Both the position numbers and the translations under genes were made by a program. A stretch of DNA of 64,000 nucleotides from RGIG6178 sp045118975 (lineage in GTDB: Bacteria > Bacillota_I > Bacilli_A > RFN20 > DUOF01), in contig JBGVCT010000003.1 in the NCBI GenBank assembly GCA_045118975.1, forward strand, positions 62,001-126,000, written 5' to 3'. How positions within the stretch are numbered: position 1 is the first letter of the stretch; each line of letters starts with the position of its first letter. Positions 1 to 8,361 of this stretch are shown one piece after another. Under the pieces are notes generated by a model. That model was not told the origin of the DNA, ran no database searches, and saw only the letters and a list, made by a program, of their open reading frames with translations.

Positions 1-120
1 TAAAATCACATTTTGAATTTCCTCAATACCTGGCTCTGTTAAAACATATGATCTTAAAAAGCGTTCTTTCTTTTCGTTATCTAAATTCTCCAAGATGTTA
101 ACCATATCTATATTAGCCAT
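1..120 (-). CDS. Hypothetical protein, N-terminal fragment (runs off the window)
   Basis: Forty codons remain, beginning MANIDMVNILENLDNEKKER and open to the window edge. The ATG at 118-120 is preceded by a good ribosome binding site (AGGAAGGTG, reading the minus strand), which supports a real gene. The visible part is a charged, probably helical N-terminus with no signal peptide. No family is recognisable from so little sequence. It points the same way as the genes downstream and is followed upstream by a 90-base gap holding the terminator of the TPR gene. Confidence 0.6.
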   Translation of the reverse strand, partial: MANIDMVNILENLDNEKKERFLRSYVLTEPGIEEIQNVIL

Positions 121-197
121 AACCTACACCTTCCTAATAAAATTATAACATGGTTATAATTCACTTCCTATTTTTTTTAAACATATTCCCCAAAATA

Positions 198-223
198 AAA
201 ATAGAGATTTTACTCTCTATTTA
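198..223 (-). terminator. Intrinsic terminator of the TPR gene
   Basis: AATAGAGA and TCTCTATT form an 8-bp stem around a six-base loop, followed on the minus strand by a T-rich run. It overlaps the stop codon of the gene at 210-1103 and separates it from the partial gene at 1-120. Confidence 0.75.
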
Positions 224-1103
224 TAAATTCTTTAACTATTGAATTATAGTCAATAGGTATGCCCTCTTTTATAGCCACATCAATAAATTCTTCTTCATTA
301 AATTCTAAATCTCTATCTAAAGGTTTAATCTCTTTTAATTCCTCATATAATTCTTTTACTGGATTCAAACTATAACTCTTTTGATACATTAAAAACTCAT
401 AGTCTTTATTAATAAATTTATAACAATAATTACCTACAAAATAATAAAAATCCCCTAAATCTTCTTGTCTATGTATATATTTGTGAACTTTTAATAGCTC
501 TTCTTTTGCTTCTTCAAATTTCTTATTTACCTTAAGTAGCAAAGCCTTAAAAAAATACGCTTCCTTTAGGAATGGATTGTATGTTTTAGCCAAATCAAAC
601 GACAATAAAGCTTCATTAGTTTTATTTTCTTCAAGTAAAATTCTACCATACATAAAATAAGCAAAACCTTTATTAAGATCTGTATATATAATCTCTCTAT
701 CATCATCATTAATTAGATTATATAACTCTCTTTCCTCTTCGTTATCAATATATACAATATTAGCAAACTCATCATTCAAATAACTATTAGAAAAAGATTT
801 AATCATTGATTCCAATAATTCTTTTACTTCTTTTATTTTTCCCTTTTCAAAATATTCATTTCCAAGAGCAATTCCATAATTAATGCTCTCATTATACTTA
901 GCTAGCATTTCTAAATAGGCCTCTTTTTGAGGCTTATCTAGATATAATTTTTCCTTTATTAAAATCTTATCTAACAGATTCTTATATCTTGGATGACTCT
1001 TGTATTTTTCCTTTTTTATATCAAGAATCTCTAAATTACTTTGATAGTCATTACTCAAATCTCCAAAAACATCATCAAGCAATTCTTTTATTTCCTTTTC
1101 CAT
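210..1103 (-). CDS. TPR-like helical repeat protein
   Basis: A 297-residue soluble, acidic, lysine- and glutamate-rich protein without signal peptide. Its central part has helix pairs of tetratricopeptide type: residues about 145-180 carry the typical pattern of small and aromatic residues (YMYGRILLEENKTNEALLSF) and the next pair (AYFFKALLLKVNKKFEEAKE) repeats it. Such proteins usually scaffold protein-protein contacts in the cytoplasm; the partner is unknown. It starts 11 bases after the lipid kinase gene and ends in its own terminator, so it is probably the last gene of the dagK-ttcA-tcdA-like run. The repeat assignment is by eye; the exact function is not assignable. Confidence 0.6.
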   Translation of the reverse strand: MEKEIKELLDDVFGDLSNDYQSNLEILDIKKEKYKSHPRYKNLLDKILIKEKLYLDKPQKEAYLEMLAKYNESINYGIALGNEYFEKGKIKEVKELLESMIKSFSNSYLNDEFANIVYIDNEEERELYNLINDDDREIIYTDLNKGFAYFMYGRILLEENKTNEALLSFDLAKTYNPFLKEAYFFKALLLKVNKKFEEAKEELLKVHKYIHRQEDLGDFYYFVGNYCYKFINKDYEFLMYQKSYSLNPVKELYEELKEIKPLDRDLEFNEEEFIDVAIKEGIPIDYNSIVKEFINRE

Positions 1104-1114
1104 TTAATCACCCC

Positions 1115-1945
1115 TTAAGCCTCAACTTTATAACTTAGTACATCTAATACAGTTTCTCCATCAATTTGAAGTGGTGTTGGTTTATCAAATGTCACTTCAA
1201 TTACTTTCCCTTTTGTCATTCTTACATTGTTTTTATATTTAGGATGTTTTCCTTTAAATATACTTGGGAAAATAAATAATGTTTTAAGTTTACTTCTAGA
1301 AAAATAAACTACATTAGTAAGTAACTTTTCTTCTCTATTTTGATATGGGGCAATCATCATTCCTCCCCCAAAATATCTTCCTTTCATACTTGGAGCAAGC
1401 CATACATTTTTATATTTATTAACAACCCCATCAACATTAACTATAGCATTCACCCTCTTATAAGCAAAAAGTAATCCCTTTAGTGCTATTGTAGTATAGT
1501 TTATTTTCTTTTTAGATTTAGCTTTAGCCCTATCGCCTTCCATTGTACAATAACCATCAATACCATATCCTATACCATTTATAAAATATCTAGTCATACC
1601 ATTAACATATACTTTTGGTAAATTGACTAAATATTTATTTATAATAGTAAAATCCTCTTTTGCCTCAATATCATTTAAAAAATCATTTCCAGTACCCGCT
1701 CTATAAAGGTAGATATCATTATGTATATCATCCAAATCAATATCATTAATAAAATGATTAAGTGTTCCATCTCCACCCACCAAAATAACATCATCATTGC
1801 TCGATAAATTTTCCATAAATGACTTAGCATCTAATCCAATCAAATTAATAACTTCACATTTTCCTTTAAGTTTAGTTTTAGCTTCTTCTACAGTTTTTTC
1901 GCCTCTTTTATTGTTAGAAAGTGGATTATATAATAAATACTTCAT
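1115..1945 (-). CDS. Diacylglycerol/lipid kinase family protein (DAGK catalytic domain)
   Basis: At 276 residues the length is usual for the DgkB/YegS/BmrU family. The ATP-binding signature VGGDGTLNHF lies at residues 56-65, and the N-terminal NPLSNNKRG matches the first family motif (NP.sG..kg). Family members phosphorylate diacylglycerol or related lipids at the inner face of the membrane; DgkB recycles diacylglycerol released during lipoteichoic acid synthesis. Whether this one is DgkB itself or a relative of unknown substrate cannot be decided from sequence alone. The ATG is preceded by AAAGGAGAA. It is packed two bases from the TtcA-like gene, so co-transcription is likely. Confidence 0.8.
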   Translation of the reverse strand: MKYLLYNPLSNNKRGEKTVEEAKTKLKGKCEVINLIGLDAKSFMENLSSNDDVILVGGDGTLNHFINDIDLDDIHNDIYLYRAGTGNDFLNDIEAKEDFTIINKYLVNLPKVYVNGMTRYFINGIGYGIDGYCTMEGDRAKAKSKKKINYTTIALKGLLFAYKRVNAIVNVDGVVNKYKNVWLAPSMKGRYFGGGMMIAPYQNREEKLLTNVVYFSRSKLKTLFIFPSIFKGKHPKYKNNVRMTKGKVIEVTFDKPTPLQIDGETVLDVLSYKVEA

Positions 1946-1947
1946 AA

Positions 1948-2775
1948 TTATTCTCCTTTATCATACTCATCTAAATAAGAAATATATTTGTCACCTTTTT
2001 TATATCCTAAAATCATGTCCATATTAACATTACTAGCACTCGAGAAAATATTGCTTTCTACAAACTGATTATAAGATATTAATTCTTTTATAAGCATCTT
2101 TGTCTTTAACCTTTGAGAACTAACCTTATCATTTTTTACCTCATCAGTAAACTTACAAGCACACTCTATAAATTCTAATTCATTTCTTTTGCACCAACCC
2201 TTTATATCCTTCTCCCTTACTAAATATAATGGTCTAATTAATTCCATTCCCTCATAGTTATCACTATGTAATTTAGGAAGCATAGTTTGAAATGTTCCTG
2301 AATTTAACATATTCATTAAAGTTGTCTCAATTACATCATCATAGTGATGTCCCAAAGCAATTTTGTTGCACCCAAGTCCTTGAGCAATATTATATAAAGC
2401 GCCCCTTCTCATTTTAGCGCACAAATAACAAGGACTCTTAACTTGAATTGCAGCAACTTCAAATATATCTGTTTCAAAAATTTTTGCATCAATGTTTAAA
2501 ATCTCTAAATTTTCTTTTATCTTATCCAGATTCTTTTTATTATATCCCGGATTCATAACTATAAATTCAACATCGAAATAAACATCGCTGTGTCTTTTTA
2601 ATTCTTGAAATAGTTTAGCCATAACCATTGAATCTTTACCACCAGATATACAAACACAAATCTTGTCATTTTCTTTTATGAGCTCATACTCTTTTATGGC
2701 CCTCATAAACTTACTCCAAAGCCTAGACCTGTATGTAGTTATGATACTTCTTTCTATCTCCTTATATCTTTCCAT
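1948..2775 (-). CDS. TtcA-type tRNA thiolation enzyme (PP-loop ATPase)
   Basis: This 275-residue protein has the PP-loop SGGKDS at residues 44-49, a CYLC pair (Cys116, Cys119) and a further Cys pair (Cys205, Cys207), plus the GHHYDDVIET motif near residue 142. TtcA enzymes activate a tRNA base with ATP and thiolate cytidine 32 using an iron-sulfur cluster held by three cysteines; the cysteine layout here fits. TilS, which shares the PP-loop, lacks the CxxC and carries different C-terminal domains. It sits two bases from the TcdA gene, another tRNA-modifying enzyme. Confidence in the family is high, and in the exact base modified moderate. Confidence 0.8.
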   Translation of the reverse strand: MERYKEIERSIITTYRSRLWSKFMRAIKEYELIKENDKICVCISGGKDSMVMAKLFQELKRHSDVYFDVEFIVMNPGYNKKNLDKIKENLEILNIDAKIFETDIFEVAAIQVKSPCYLCAKMRRGALYNIAQGLGCNKIALGHHYDDVIETTLMNMLNSGTFQTMLPKLHSDNYEGMELIRPLYLVREKDIKGWCKRNELEFIECACKFTDEVKNDKVSSQRLKTKMLIKELISYNQFVESNIFSSASNVNMDMILGYKKGDKYISYLDEYDKGE

Positions 2776-2777
2776 AA

Positions 2778-3479
2778 TTAACTCCTTAATAAATCTTTGA
2801 TTACTTCACCAGCTATAATAAGACCTGCCACAGATGGTGTAAAAGCATTACTTCCTGGAATAGCCCTTCTACCATCTTCGCCAACATTTATAACTTTCAT
2901 TGGTTCCTCTTTTGAATAAACAACCTTCAATTTTTTGATATTCCTATTCTTTAATTCTTTTCTCATAACCTTAGCCAAAGGACAAACACTTGTTTTATAA
3001 ATATCGCTAACTTCAAATCTAGTCGGATCCATTTTATTCCCAGTTCCCATACAAGAAATAACCCTGCACCCTTCATTATTTGCCTTGACCACTATTTCGA
3101 TTTTTCCACTTACAGTGTCAATACAATCAACCACATAATCATATTTAGTAAAATCAAATTGACTACTATTTTCAGGTAAAAAGAAAGTTTTATAAGTATT
3201 AACAATACACTTTTCATTTATACTTAAGATTCTCTCTTTTGCCACTTCCACTTTATCTTTTCCAATTGTAAAATTTGTCGCAATTATTTGTCTATTTATA
3301 TTAGATTCACTTACTACATCATTATCTATTAAATCAAAATTTTGAATACCACTTCTAGCTAGTGCCTCAACAACATATCCACCAACTCCACCAATTCCAA
3401 AAATAGCAATGCGCTTATCTTTCAGTTTTTGAAATCCTTCTTTAGTAAATAGCATTTCACTCCTAATAAATTTAGACAT
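2778..3479 (-). CDS. tcdA: tRNA threonylcarbamoyladenosine dehydratase (ThiF/HesA family)
   Basis: A 233-residue E1-like enzyme with the nucleotide-binding glycine loop GIGGVGGYV (residues 28-36), the DNDVVSESNINRQ stretch that binds ATP in E1 enzymes (from residue 52), and the later VCPLAKVMRKELK segment typical of TcdA/CsdL. TcdA cyclises threonylcarbamoyl-adenosine 37 of tRNA to the hydantoin form, with sulfur-relay partners in other bacteria. An upstream GTG at 3488 would overlap the AGGAGTG ribosome binding site, so the ATG at 3479 is preferred. It forms a tight group with the TtcA-like and lipid kinase genes. Confidence 0.85.
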   Translation of the reverse strand: MSKFIRSEMLFTKEGFQKLKDKRIAIFGIGGVGGYVVEALARSGIQNFDLIDNDVVSESNINRQIIATNFTIGKDKVEVAKERILSINEKCIVNTYKTFFLPENSSQFDFTKYDYVVDCIDTVSGKIEIVVKANNEGCRVISCMGTGNKMDPTRFEVSDIYKTSVCPLAKVMRKELKNRNIKKLKVVYSKEEPMKVINVGEDGRRAIPGSNAFTPSVAGLIIAGEVIKDLLRS

Positions 3480-3535
3480 GTAAACCACTCCTAAAAATAT
3501 TTTACAAGGTTATGATAAAAATGTAAAAATTTATA

Positions 3536-4516
3536 TTAATTTATTATCCTACATTGACCCACTAAACTTTCTTTTTTTTCCTCAATTAAATATACACTAA
3601 TCTTTTCTCCACCAATTTTATATAACAACGTATAGTTTTTACCCTCACCTTCTAAAGAAACATATATATCTTTTTTACATTGGATAAAATAGTCCTCTAT
3701 ATGATTATTTCCCTTATTAAAAACCTTAATTGATATATATTTATCAAAATTTTTCTCACATAAAAACTTATGAAAATTAAAATCATTACCACAATCTAAA
3801 GTCACAACAACTAAAGTAGTATCTCCTTTTTTTGATGCTGTAACTAGAGTTCTTCTGGCTTTATCTGTAAATCCAGTTTTTCCTCCAATATTATATTTAT
3901 AACTCGTTAATAATTTATTTTTATTCTTCCAAACACCTATTTCGCTTTTATAAGTTTTAGTGGAAATTATTCTCAAAAAAACTTCATTCTTGAGAGCATA
4001 TGACATAAGGAGTCCCAAATCATAACTGGTAGATATATTTCCTTCATCCTCAATATCAAGCCCACTTGGATTATTAAATTTAGAATTTTTCATCCCTATC
4101 TCCAAAGCCTTTTCATTCATCAAATAAACAAATCCCTCTTCACTACCACCAACATATCTAGCAATAGCTTTAGCAGCATCATTTCCACTTCTAAGCATTA
4201 GCCCATAAACCAAATCTAGTAAAGATAAAGTATTTCCTTCTTTTAAATAGATGCTGCTTCCATATGTCTTTAAATCTTCTTTTATTATTTCTACATTTTC
4301 ATCTAAGTTACCCTCTTCAATAGCCACAATAGCAGTCATAATTTTAGATACTGAAGCAACACTTCTAGCAAGATGAATATTTTTCCCCTCTAATACATTA
4401 TTAGTTAGAGAATCCATCACTATATAACTTTTATTAACGTACTGATTATATTCACTATTTGAATTTAAACTTGTTATAACAAATAAAGAAATAAAAAAAC
4501 ACACAACTTTTTTCAA
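3536..4516 (-). CDS. D-alanyl-D-alanine carboxypeptidase (S11 family, PBP5/DacF-like)
   Basis: This is a 326-residue secreted penicillin-binding protein. A signal peptide covers residues 1-20. The three active-site motifs are present: SVSK at 55-58 (nucleophile Ser55), SGN at 110-112 and KTG at 213-215. S11 enzymes trim the terminal D-Ala of peptidoglycan stem peptides outside the cell. The length is short for the family (usually 380-440): after the catalytic domain there is only a short beta segment and no obvious amphipathic membrane anchor. The start is TTG with a GGTGAT ribosome site, both sitting in the loop of a strong hairpin (4499-4541). DacF is sporulation-linked in Bacillus, but this cannot be told from DacA by motif alone. 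Confidence 0.85.
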   Translation of the reverse strand: MKKVVCFFISLFVITSLNSNSEYNQYVNKSYIVMDSLTNNVLEGKNIHLARSVASVSKIMTAIVAIEEGNLDENVEIIKEDLKTYGSSIYLKEGNTLSLLDLVYGLMLRSGNDAAKAIARYVGGSEEGFVYLMNEKALEIGMKNSKFNNPSGLDIEDEGNISTSYDLGLLMSYALKNEVFLRIISTKTYKSEIGVWKNKNKLLTSYKYNIGGKTGFTDKARRTLVTASKKGDTTLVVVTLDCGNDFNFHKFLCEKNFDKYISIKVFNKGNNHIEDYFIQCKKDIYVSLEGEGKNYTLLYKIGGEKISVYLIEEKKESLVGQCRIIN

Positions 4517-4541
4517 AATATCACCATTAAAAGTTATGTGT
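4492..4541 (-). terminator. Terminator hairpin enclosing the carboxypeptidase start codon
   Basis: On the minus strand ACACATAACTTTT (4541-4529) pairs with AAAAGTTGTGTGT (4511-4499) over 13 bp with one G-U pair, followed directly by seven Ts. This is a textbook intrinsic terminator for the upstream HD-domain gene, yet its 17-base loop contains the ribosome site and TTG start of the carboxypeptidase, and its 3' arm and T-run encode that protein's signal peptide. It may act as terminator, attenuator or translational switch. Confidence 0.65.
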
Positions 4542-4564
4542 TTATATTTTTATTTATGTGTTAG

Positions 4565-5089
4565 TTAATCTAAGTAATGATCAATTCTATTTAAAAGTTT
4601 ATCAGCTAAATATGTATTTGCATATCCAAGTTCACTATGAATCAAACTTCCCTCTTTTACATATCCTTCTCTTTTTTCCTTACTCCATCCTTTTGGAGCA
4701 CATCTAAGATTGTAAACTCTATCAGCAAGTTTAACTATAGCAACCTCTTTTCTAAGCTTCTTAATCCTTGCAATTGAGTCAGCCATTCTAAGTTCTTTGT
4801 CAATATTTTCATTTTTACTCAAAGCACTTACCCCATCTGCTATATCCTTACCAAACTTAGAGACAATATCAAGGTAGGTAACACTAGTATCTTCCATAGT
4901 ATCATGCAACATAGCAACTTTCAAAGCATAGTCTAAATCAAAATCCTTGTCCCCATTTTCATACGCTTCTAAAACATTACTAGCAACCCCTACAATATGC
5001 GTTACATAACATACTTGTGGTTCAAACATCTTTTGTCCCTCATGGGCAATAGAGGCAAACATTAATACTTCTTCTAAATCCTTAATCAT
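4565..5089 (-). CDS. HD-domain phosphohydrolase, RelA/SpoT hydrolase-like
   Basis: A 174-residue single-domain protein with the HD signature of (p)ppGpp hydrolases: His31 (THIVGVA), His62-Asp63 and Glu66-Asp67 in LHDTMEDTSVT, then the later YNLRCAPKGWS region. It lacks the synthetase, TGS and ACT domains of full-length Rel, so it resembles stand-alone small alarmone hydrolases (Mesh1-like) or a general HD nucleotide phosphohydrolase. Possible role: breakdown of (p)ppGpp to GDP or GTP with a metal ion; this is inferred from the family. It lies between pepF (13 bases) and the carboxypeptidase, and its apparent terminator overlaps the next gene's start. Confidence 0.75.
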   Translation of the reverse strand: MIKDLEEVLMFASIAHEGQKMFEPQVCYVTHIVGVASNVLEAYENGDKDFDLDYALKVAMLHDTMEDTSVTYLDIVSKFGKDIADGVSALSKNENIDKELRMADSIARIKKLRKEVAIVKLADRVYNLRCAPKGWSKEKREGYVKEGSLIHSELGYANTYLADKLLNRIDHYLD

Positions 5090-5102
5090 TACTACACCTC
5101 AA

Positions 5103-6917
5103 CTATCTTTTATTGTTATTTGTATTGTTTTGAAGTTTCTTTTTTTCATTTAGTAATTCTTTTAATTGTCTTATAGCATTCTTTAAATCACTAAATAAAA
5201 TATCATATGGTTCATCACTTTCAAGATCAACACCAACTTTCTTTAGTATTGCATCTGGGTAATCATTTCCACCACTCTTTAACAATTCAAAATATTTCTC
5301 TTTCATGTTATTTTTATCATTCAAGATACATGTTGCAATATAGTTAGCGCTAGTAAAACTTGTTGCGTATTTATAAACATAGAAAGGTCTATAAAAATGA
5401 GATATTCTAATCCATTCATATTCTAATAGTTCATCTACTTCTACAACTCCACCAAAATGCTTATCCAATACTTTGCGATACTCTTGTTTAATAACTGGTA
5501 AATTAACAGGAACTTCTTGCTCAATAAGAGAATGCATTTTTTCTTCAAATTCACTAAACATAGTTTGTCTAAATACTGTAGACTTAATATTTTTTATATA
5601 TCTATCCAAATAATAAATCTTGTCATCGATATCTTGGCTATTTTCTAACATATACTTATTCAATAAAATCTCATTAACTGTAGAAGCAACTTCTGCTACA
5701 TATATAGCATATCCTGCAGTTTCATATGGTTGATTCTTATTTGAATAATAACTATGCATCGCATGTCCTGCTTCATGTGCTAAAGTTGACATACTATTAT
5801 AGTCATCAGTATTATTTAAGAAAATAAATGGATGTGTATCATAACTTCCAAATTGATATCCTCCACTAGATTTTGTATCACTAGGATATACATCTATCCA
5901 TCTTTCATTATAAGCCCTATCAAGTAAAGAAACATATTCCTCACCAAGTACTGCCAAGGCTTCTTTTACTATCTTAAATTGAGTTTCATAATCAAATTCT
6001 TTATCTAAAGAACTTATTGAAATATATGTATCATAATATTTAAATTCATCAAGTCCTGATTCGCTCTTCAATAAAGAAAAATATTCCTTCATAACATCAA
6101 CATTTTCGCTTACTTTGTTCACAAGATTGTAATAAACACCCTCAGGAATTCTACTACTCTTTAATACTGCACTTAAGTATGAATCATGATTTCTAATTGA
6201 TAAATCCGATGATCCAGACTTTAAATGATATACAAATAGTTTAGAGAATGTATGTGCAAATTGTTTATATACATCATATAGTCCAGTATATGCTTTTTCT
6301 CTTACTTCTCTATTCTTATCGCTCATGTACAAACCATATAGTTCATCTGTAAGCTTGTACTCTTTATCTCCCACTTTAAATGATTTGAAAGCTAAATTTG
6401 TGTCAATCAAGGTGTCATAAATATCACTGAATCCACCATCATAACTTGAAGTGATAGATAAAGCTCTCTCTTCAATTTCACTCAATACATGCTTCTTGTT
6501 TTGAATAATAGACTCAAAGCTAATCTTATGATCCTTAAACTCTTCTTTTTCTAATAATTTCAAATAGAAGTCATCATTATTTGCAGCAAGTTCTGGACTA
6601 ATAAATGATGTAGCCATAGATAATTTATATTGTAAATTTTCAATTTTATTTAAATTAGTTTGAAATGTGTCATCTTTTAAGGCTACATCATGTCCTAAAT
6701 AACTATATAAGTATAGATTCATAAACTTTCTAGAATACCATTCATTAAATTCTAAATATTCTTTTAACACTTCTTCAGTATTTAATCTTCCTTTATATTC
6801 TTCATATTTTCCTACATTAGCCATAAGTTCTTCATAATCTTGATCCCATGCTTCTTGACTAGGATATATATCTTTTAAGTTCCACTTATACTTTTCTAAA
6901 GCTTCTTCTCTTTCCAT
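5103..6917 (-). CDS. pepF: Oligoendopeptidase F (M3B metallopeptidase)
   Basis: At 604 residues this is the usual size for PepF. The zinc motif HEAGH is at about residues 381-385, within LAHEAGHAMHSYY, with the downstream glutamate ligand region (AEVASTVNEILL) as in the M3 family. The N-terminal helical domain (WNLKDIYPSQEAWDQD) is characteristic. PepF hydrolyses peptides of roughly 7-17 residues in the cytoplasm, feeding peptide-derived amino acids into the pool. The ATG is preceded by GAGGTG at good distance. It neighbours PepC, so this stretch may serve intracellular peptide use. The C-terminus ends in a short Asn/Lys-rich tail (residues about 590-604). Confidence 0.93.
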   Translation of the reverse strand: MEREEALEKYKWNLKDIYPSQEAWDQDYEELMANVGKYEEYKGRLNTEEVLKEYLEFNEWYSRKFMNLYLYSYLGHDVALKDDTFQTNLNKIENLQYKLSMATSFISPELAANNDDFYLKLLEKEEFKDHKISFESIIQNKKHVLSEIEERALSITSSYDGGFSDIYDTLIDTNLAFKSFKVGDKEYKLTDELYGLYMSDKNREVREKAYTGLYDVYKQFAHTFSKLFVYHLKSGSSDLSIRNHDSYLSAVLKSSRIPEGVYYNLVNKVSENVDVMKEYFSLLKSESGLDEFKYYDTYISISSLDKEFDYETQFKIVKEALAVLGEEYVSLLDRAYNERWIDVYPSDTKSSGGYQFGSYDTHPFIFLNNTDDYNSMSTLAHEAGHAMHSYYSNKNQPYETAGYAIYVAEVASTVNEILLNKYMLENSQDIDDKIYYLDRYIKNIKSTVFRQTMFSEFEEKMHSLIEQEVPVNLPVIKQEYRKVLDKHFGGVVEVDELLEYEWIRISHFYRPFYVYKYATSFTSANYIATCILNDKNNMKEKYFELLKSGGNDYPDAILKKVGVDLESDEPYDILFSDLKNAIRQLKELLNEKKKLQNNTNNNKR

Positions 6918-6958
6918 CTACTTTTCACCTCTATATATTTTGTAACTATATTTTTAAA

Positions 6959-8278
6959 TTAATCTGCTAAAGTTCCCATTGGATCCCATGGATTTAAATG
7001 TATAGGCTTTGATTTTAATTGTTTCTTTTGTTCATCGCTTAAATACTTCTTATCCACAACTGCTTGATATACAAATCTATCAAACCATGTATCACTACAC
7101 ATATAATATCCTTTATAAGCAACATCTCCACCCCAAGAGTTTTCTATCTTCCACTTAGTTGGTATATCATCTACTAAATTAACACCAGTTAAAACCATCG
7201 CATGATTCATTGCACTATTTCTATAAAGTAATGATTCTTCTTTAGTTAAATTAAAATCTATTCCAAAACTTTCATTATATGTAAACAACTTATCATCCCA
7301 ATTACCTTTACTTCTATCACCATAATTAGAACAATCGCTACCAAACCAAACAATCTCCTTGTTAGTTAATTGTTTTAAAACAAGATTTTTAAATTCTTTC
7401 ATCTCAAGATTTAAATATAAAATATCTTCTCCATCAATAACATTACCAAGATAATCTACAGTATATGTTTTATTAAATGGTTTATCTTTTGTAGGAGCAT
7501 TAATAATACTTACATAGTTTTTTAATACATCACCAACATAATTGCTATAGAATTCTAGTGGCATGATGTCTTTGATCATGTGATATTCTTTATTTTTATC
7601 AACATATTCAAAATCGAACTTAGTAGGAGGCACACCAAAACAAGTGCACAATAAGTTATATGCATCCACCATAACCTTATCTTTTAAATCTCTAATTTTA
7701 TCTTCATTTTTTTCTTTTCTAATATCAGCATTAAACTTTCTAAGCATTGAATTGATTAAATAGTTCATTTGTCTAGTTCCACTACTAGCGCTTGTTTCAG
7801 GCATAGCGTCCTTACTAACTAAACCGTATTTTTCAACAACATTAACAAACATATCCCATTGTCCACCATCGGCAATACCCGTAGACAATAACCAAACTAA
7901 CACTCTATCATCTTCATCTTTATTTCTAAGTTCAATTGATTTTTCTAAGATAAAATTAATCTTTTCTAGTTTATCGTAAAAAGCAACATAGTTTTGAGAA
8001 AATTCAAAGTTTTCAATATTATATTTATGACCAATAATTTCTCTTAAGAAATTAAGACCGGCAAAAATCCAACATCTTCCACTTTGCTTTTGATTAGTTG
8101 CACTCATTGTAGGAATATCCACGCTAAATCTAAATGCATCTTTCCCCTCTGCTTCTATATTATAAGTAGAGTTATTTATATCATTTTTTGCTATTGCTCT
8201 TCTTAGAGTAGTTAAATTAACATTCTTTTTATAATCTTTATTTGCCATTTCTAGCCATTCTTTTGTTATTTCTTTCAT
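6959..8278 (-). CDS. pepC: Aminopeptidase C (C1B bleomycin-hydrolase family)
   Basis: This 439-residue cysteine peptidase carries all three catalytic regions: Cys69 in QKQSGRCWIFAGLNFLRE, His near residue 358 in MNHAMVLTGV, and Asn near residue 379 in WKIENSWGG. Family enzymes form hexameric barrels in the cytoplasm and remove N-terminal residues from short peptides. Length matches lactococcal PepC (about 436). The start has AGAGGTG five bases ahead of the ATG. It is divergently transcribed from the membrane protein at 8362, and a -10 hexamer for it is seen at 8301-8306. Confidence 0.93.
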   Translation of the reverse strand: MKEITKEWLEMANKDYKKNVNLTTLRRAIAKNDINNSTYNIEAEGKDAFRFSVDIPTMSATNQKQSGRCWIFAGLNFLREIIGHKYNIENFEFSQNYVAFYDKLEKINFILEKSIELRNKDEDDRVLVWLLSTGIADGGQWDMFVNVVEKYGLVSKDAMPETSASSGTRQMNYLINSMLRKFNADIRKEKNEDKIRDLKDKVMVDAYNLLCTCFGVPPTKFDFEYVDKNKEYHMIKDIMPLEFYSNYVGDVLKNYVSIINAPTKDKPFNKTYTVDYLGNVIDGEDILYLNLEMKEFKNLVLKQLTNKEIVWFGSDCSNYGDRSKGNWDDKLFTYNESFGIDFNLTKEESLLYRNSAMNHAMVLTGVNLVDDIPTKWKIENSWGGDVAYKGYYMCSDTWFDRFVYQAVVDKKYLSDEQKKQLKSKPIHLNPWDPMGTLAD

Positions 8279-8300
8279 AAAAACACCTCTTATAAAAAAA

Positions 8301-8343
8301 ATTATACTCCAAAATTGTCCCGTTTTTAAATAAATGTTACGAT
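8301..8343. promoter_or_regulatory. Divergent promoter region pepC / 8362 gene
   Basis: On the plus strand TTGTCC (8315-8320), a 17-base spacer and TACGAT (8338-8343) fit a sigma-A promoter for the gene at 8362. On the minus strand TATAAT (8306-8301) can serve pepC, with no convincing -35. The two overlap within 83 bases. Confidence 0.5.
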
Positions 8344-8361
8344 ATTTTATAGGGTGATTAT

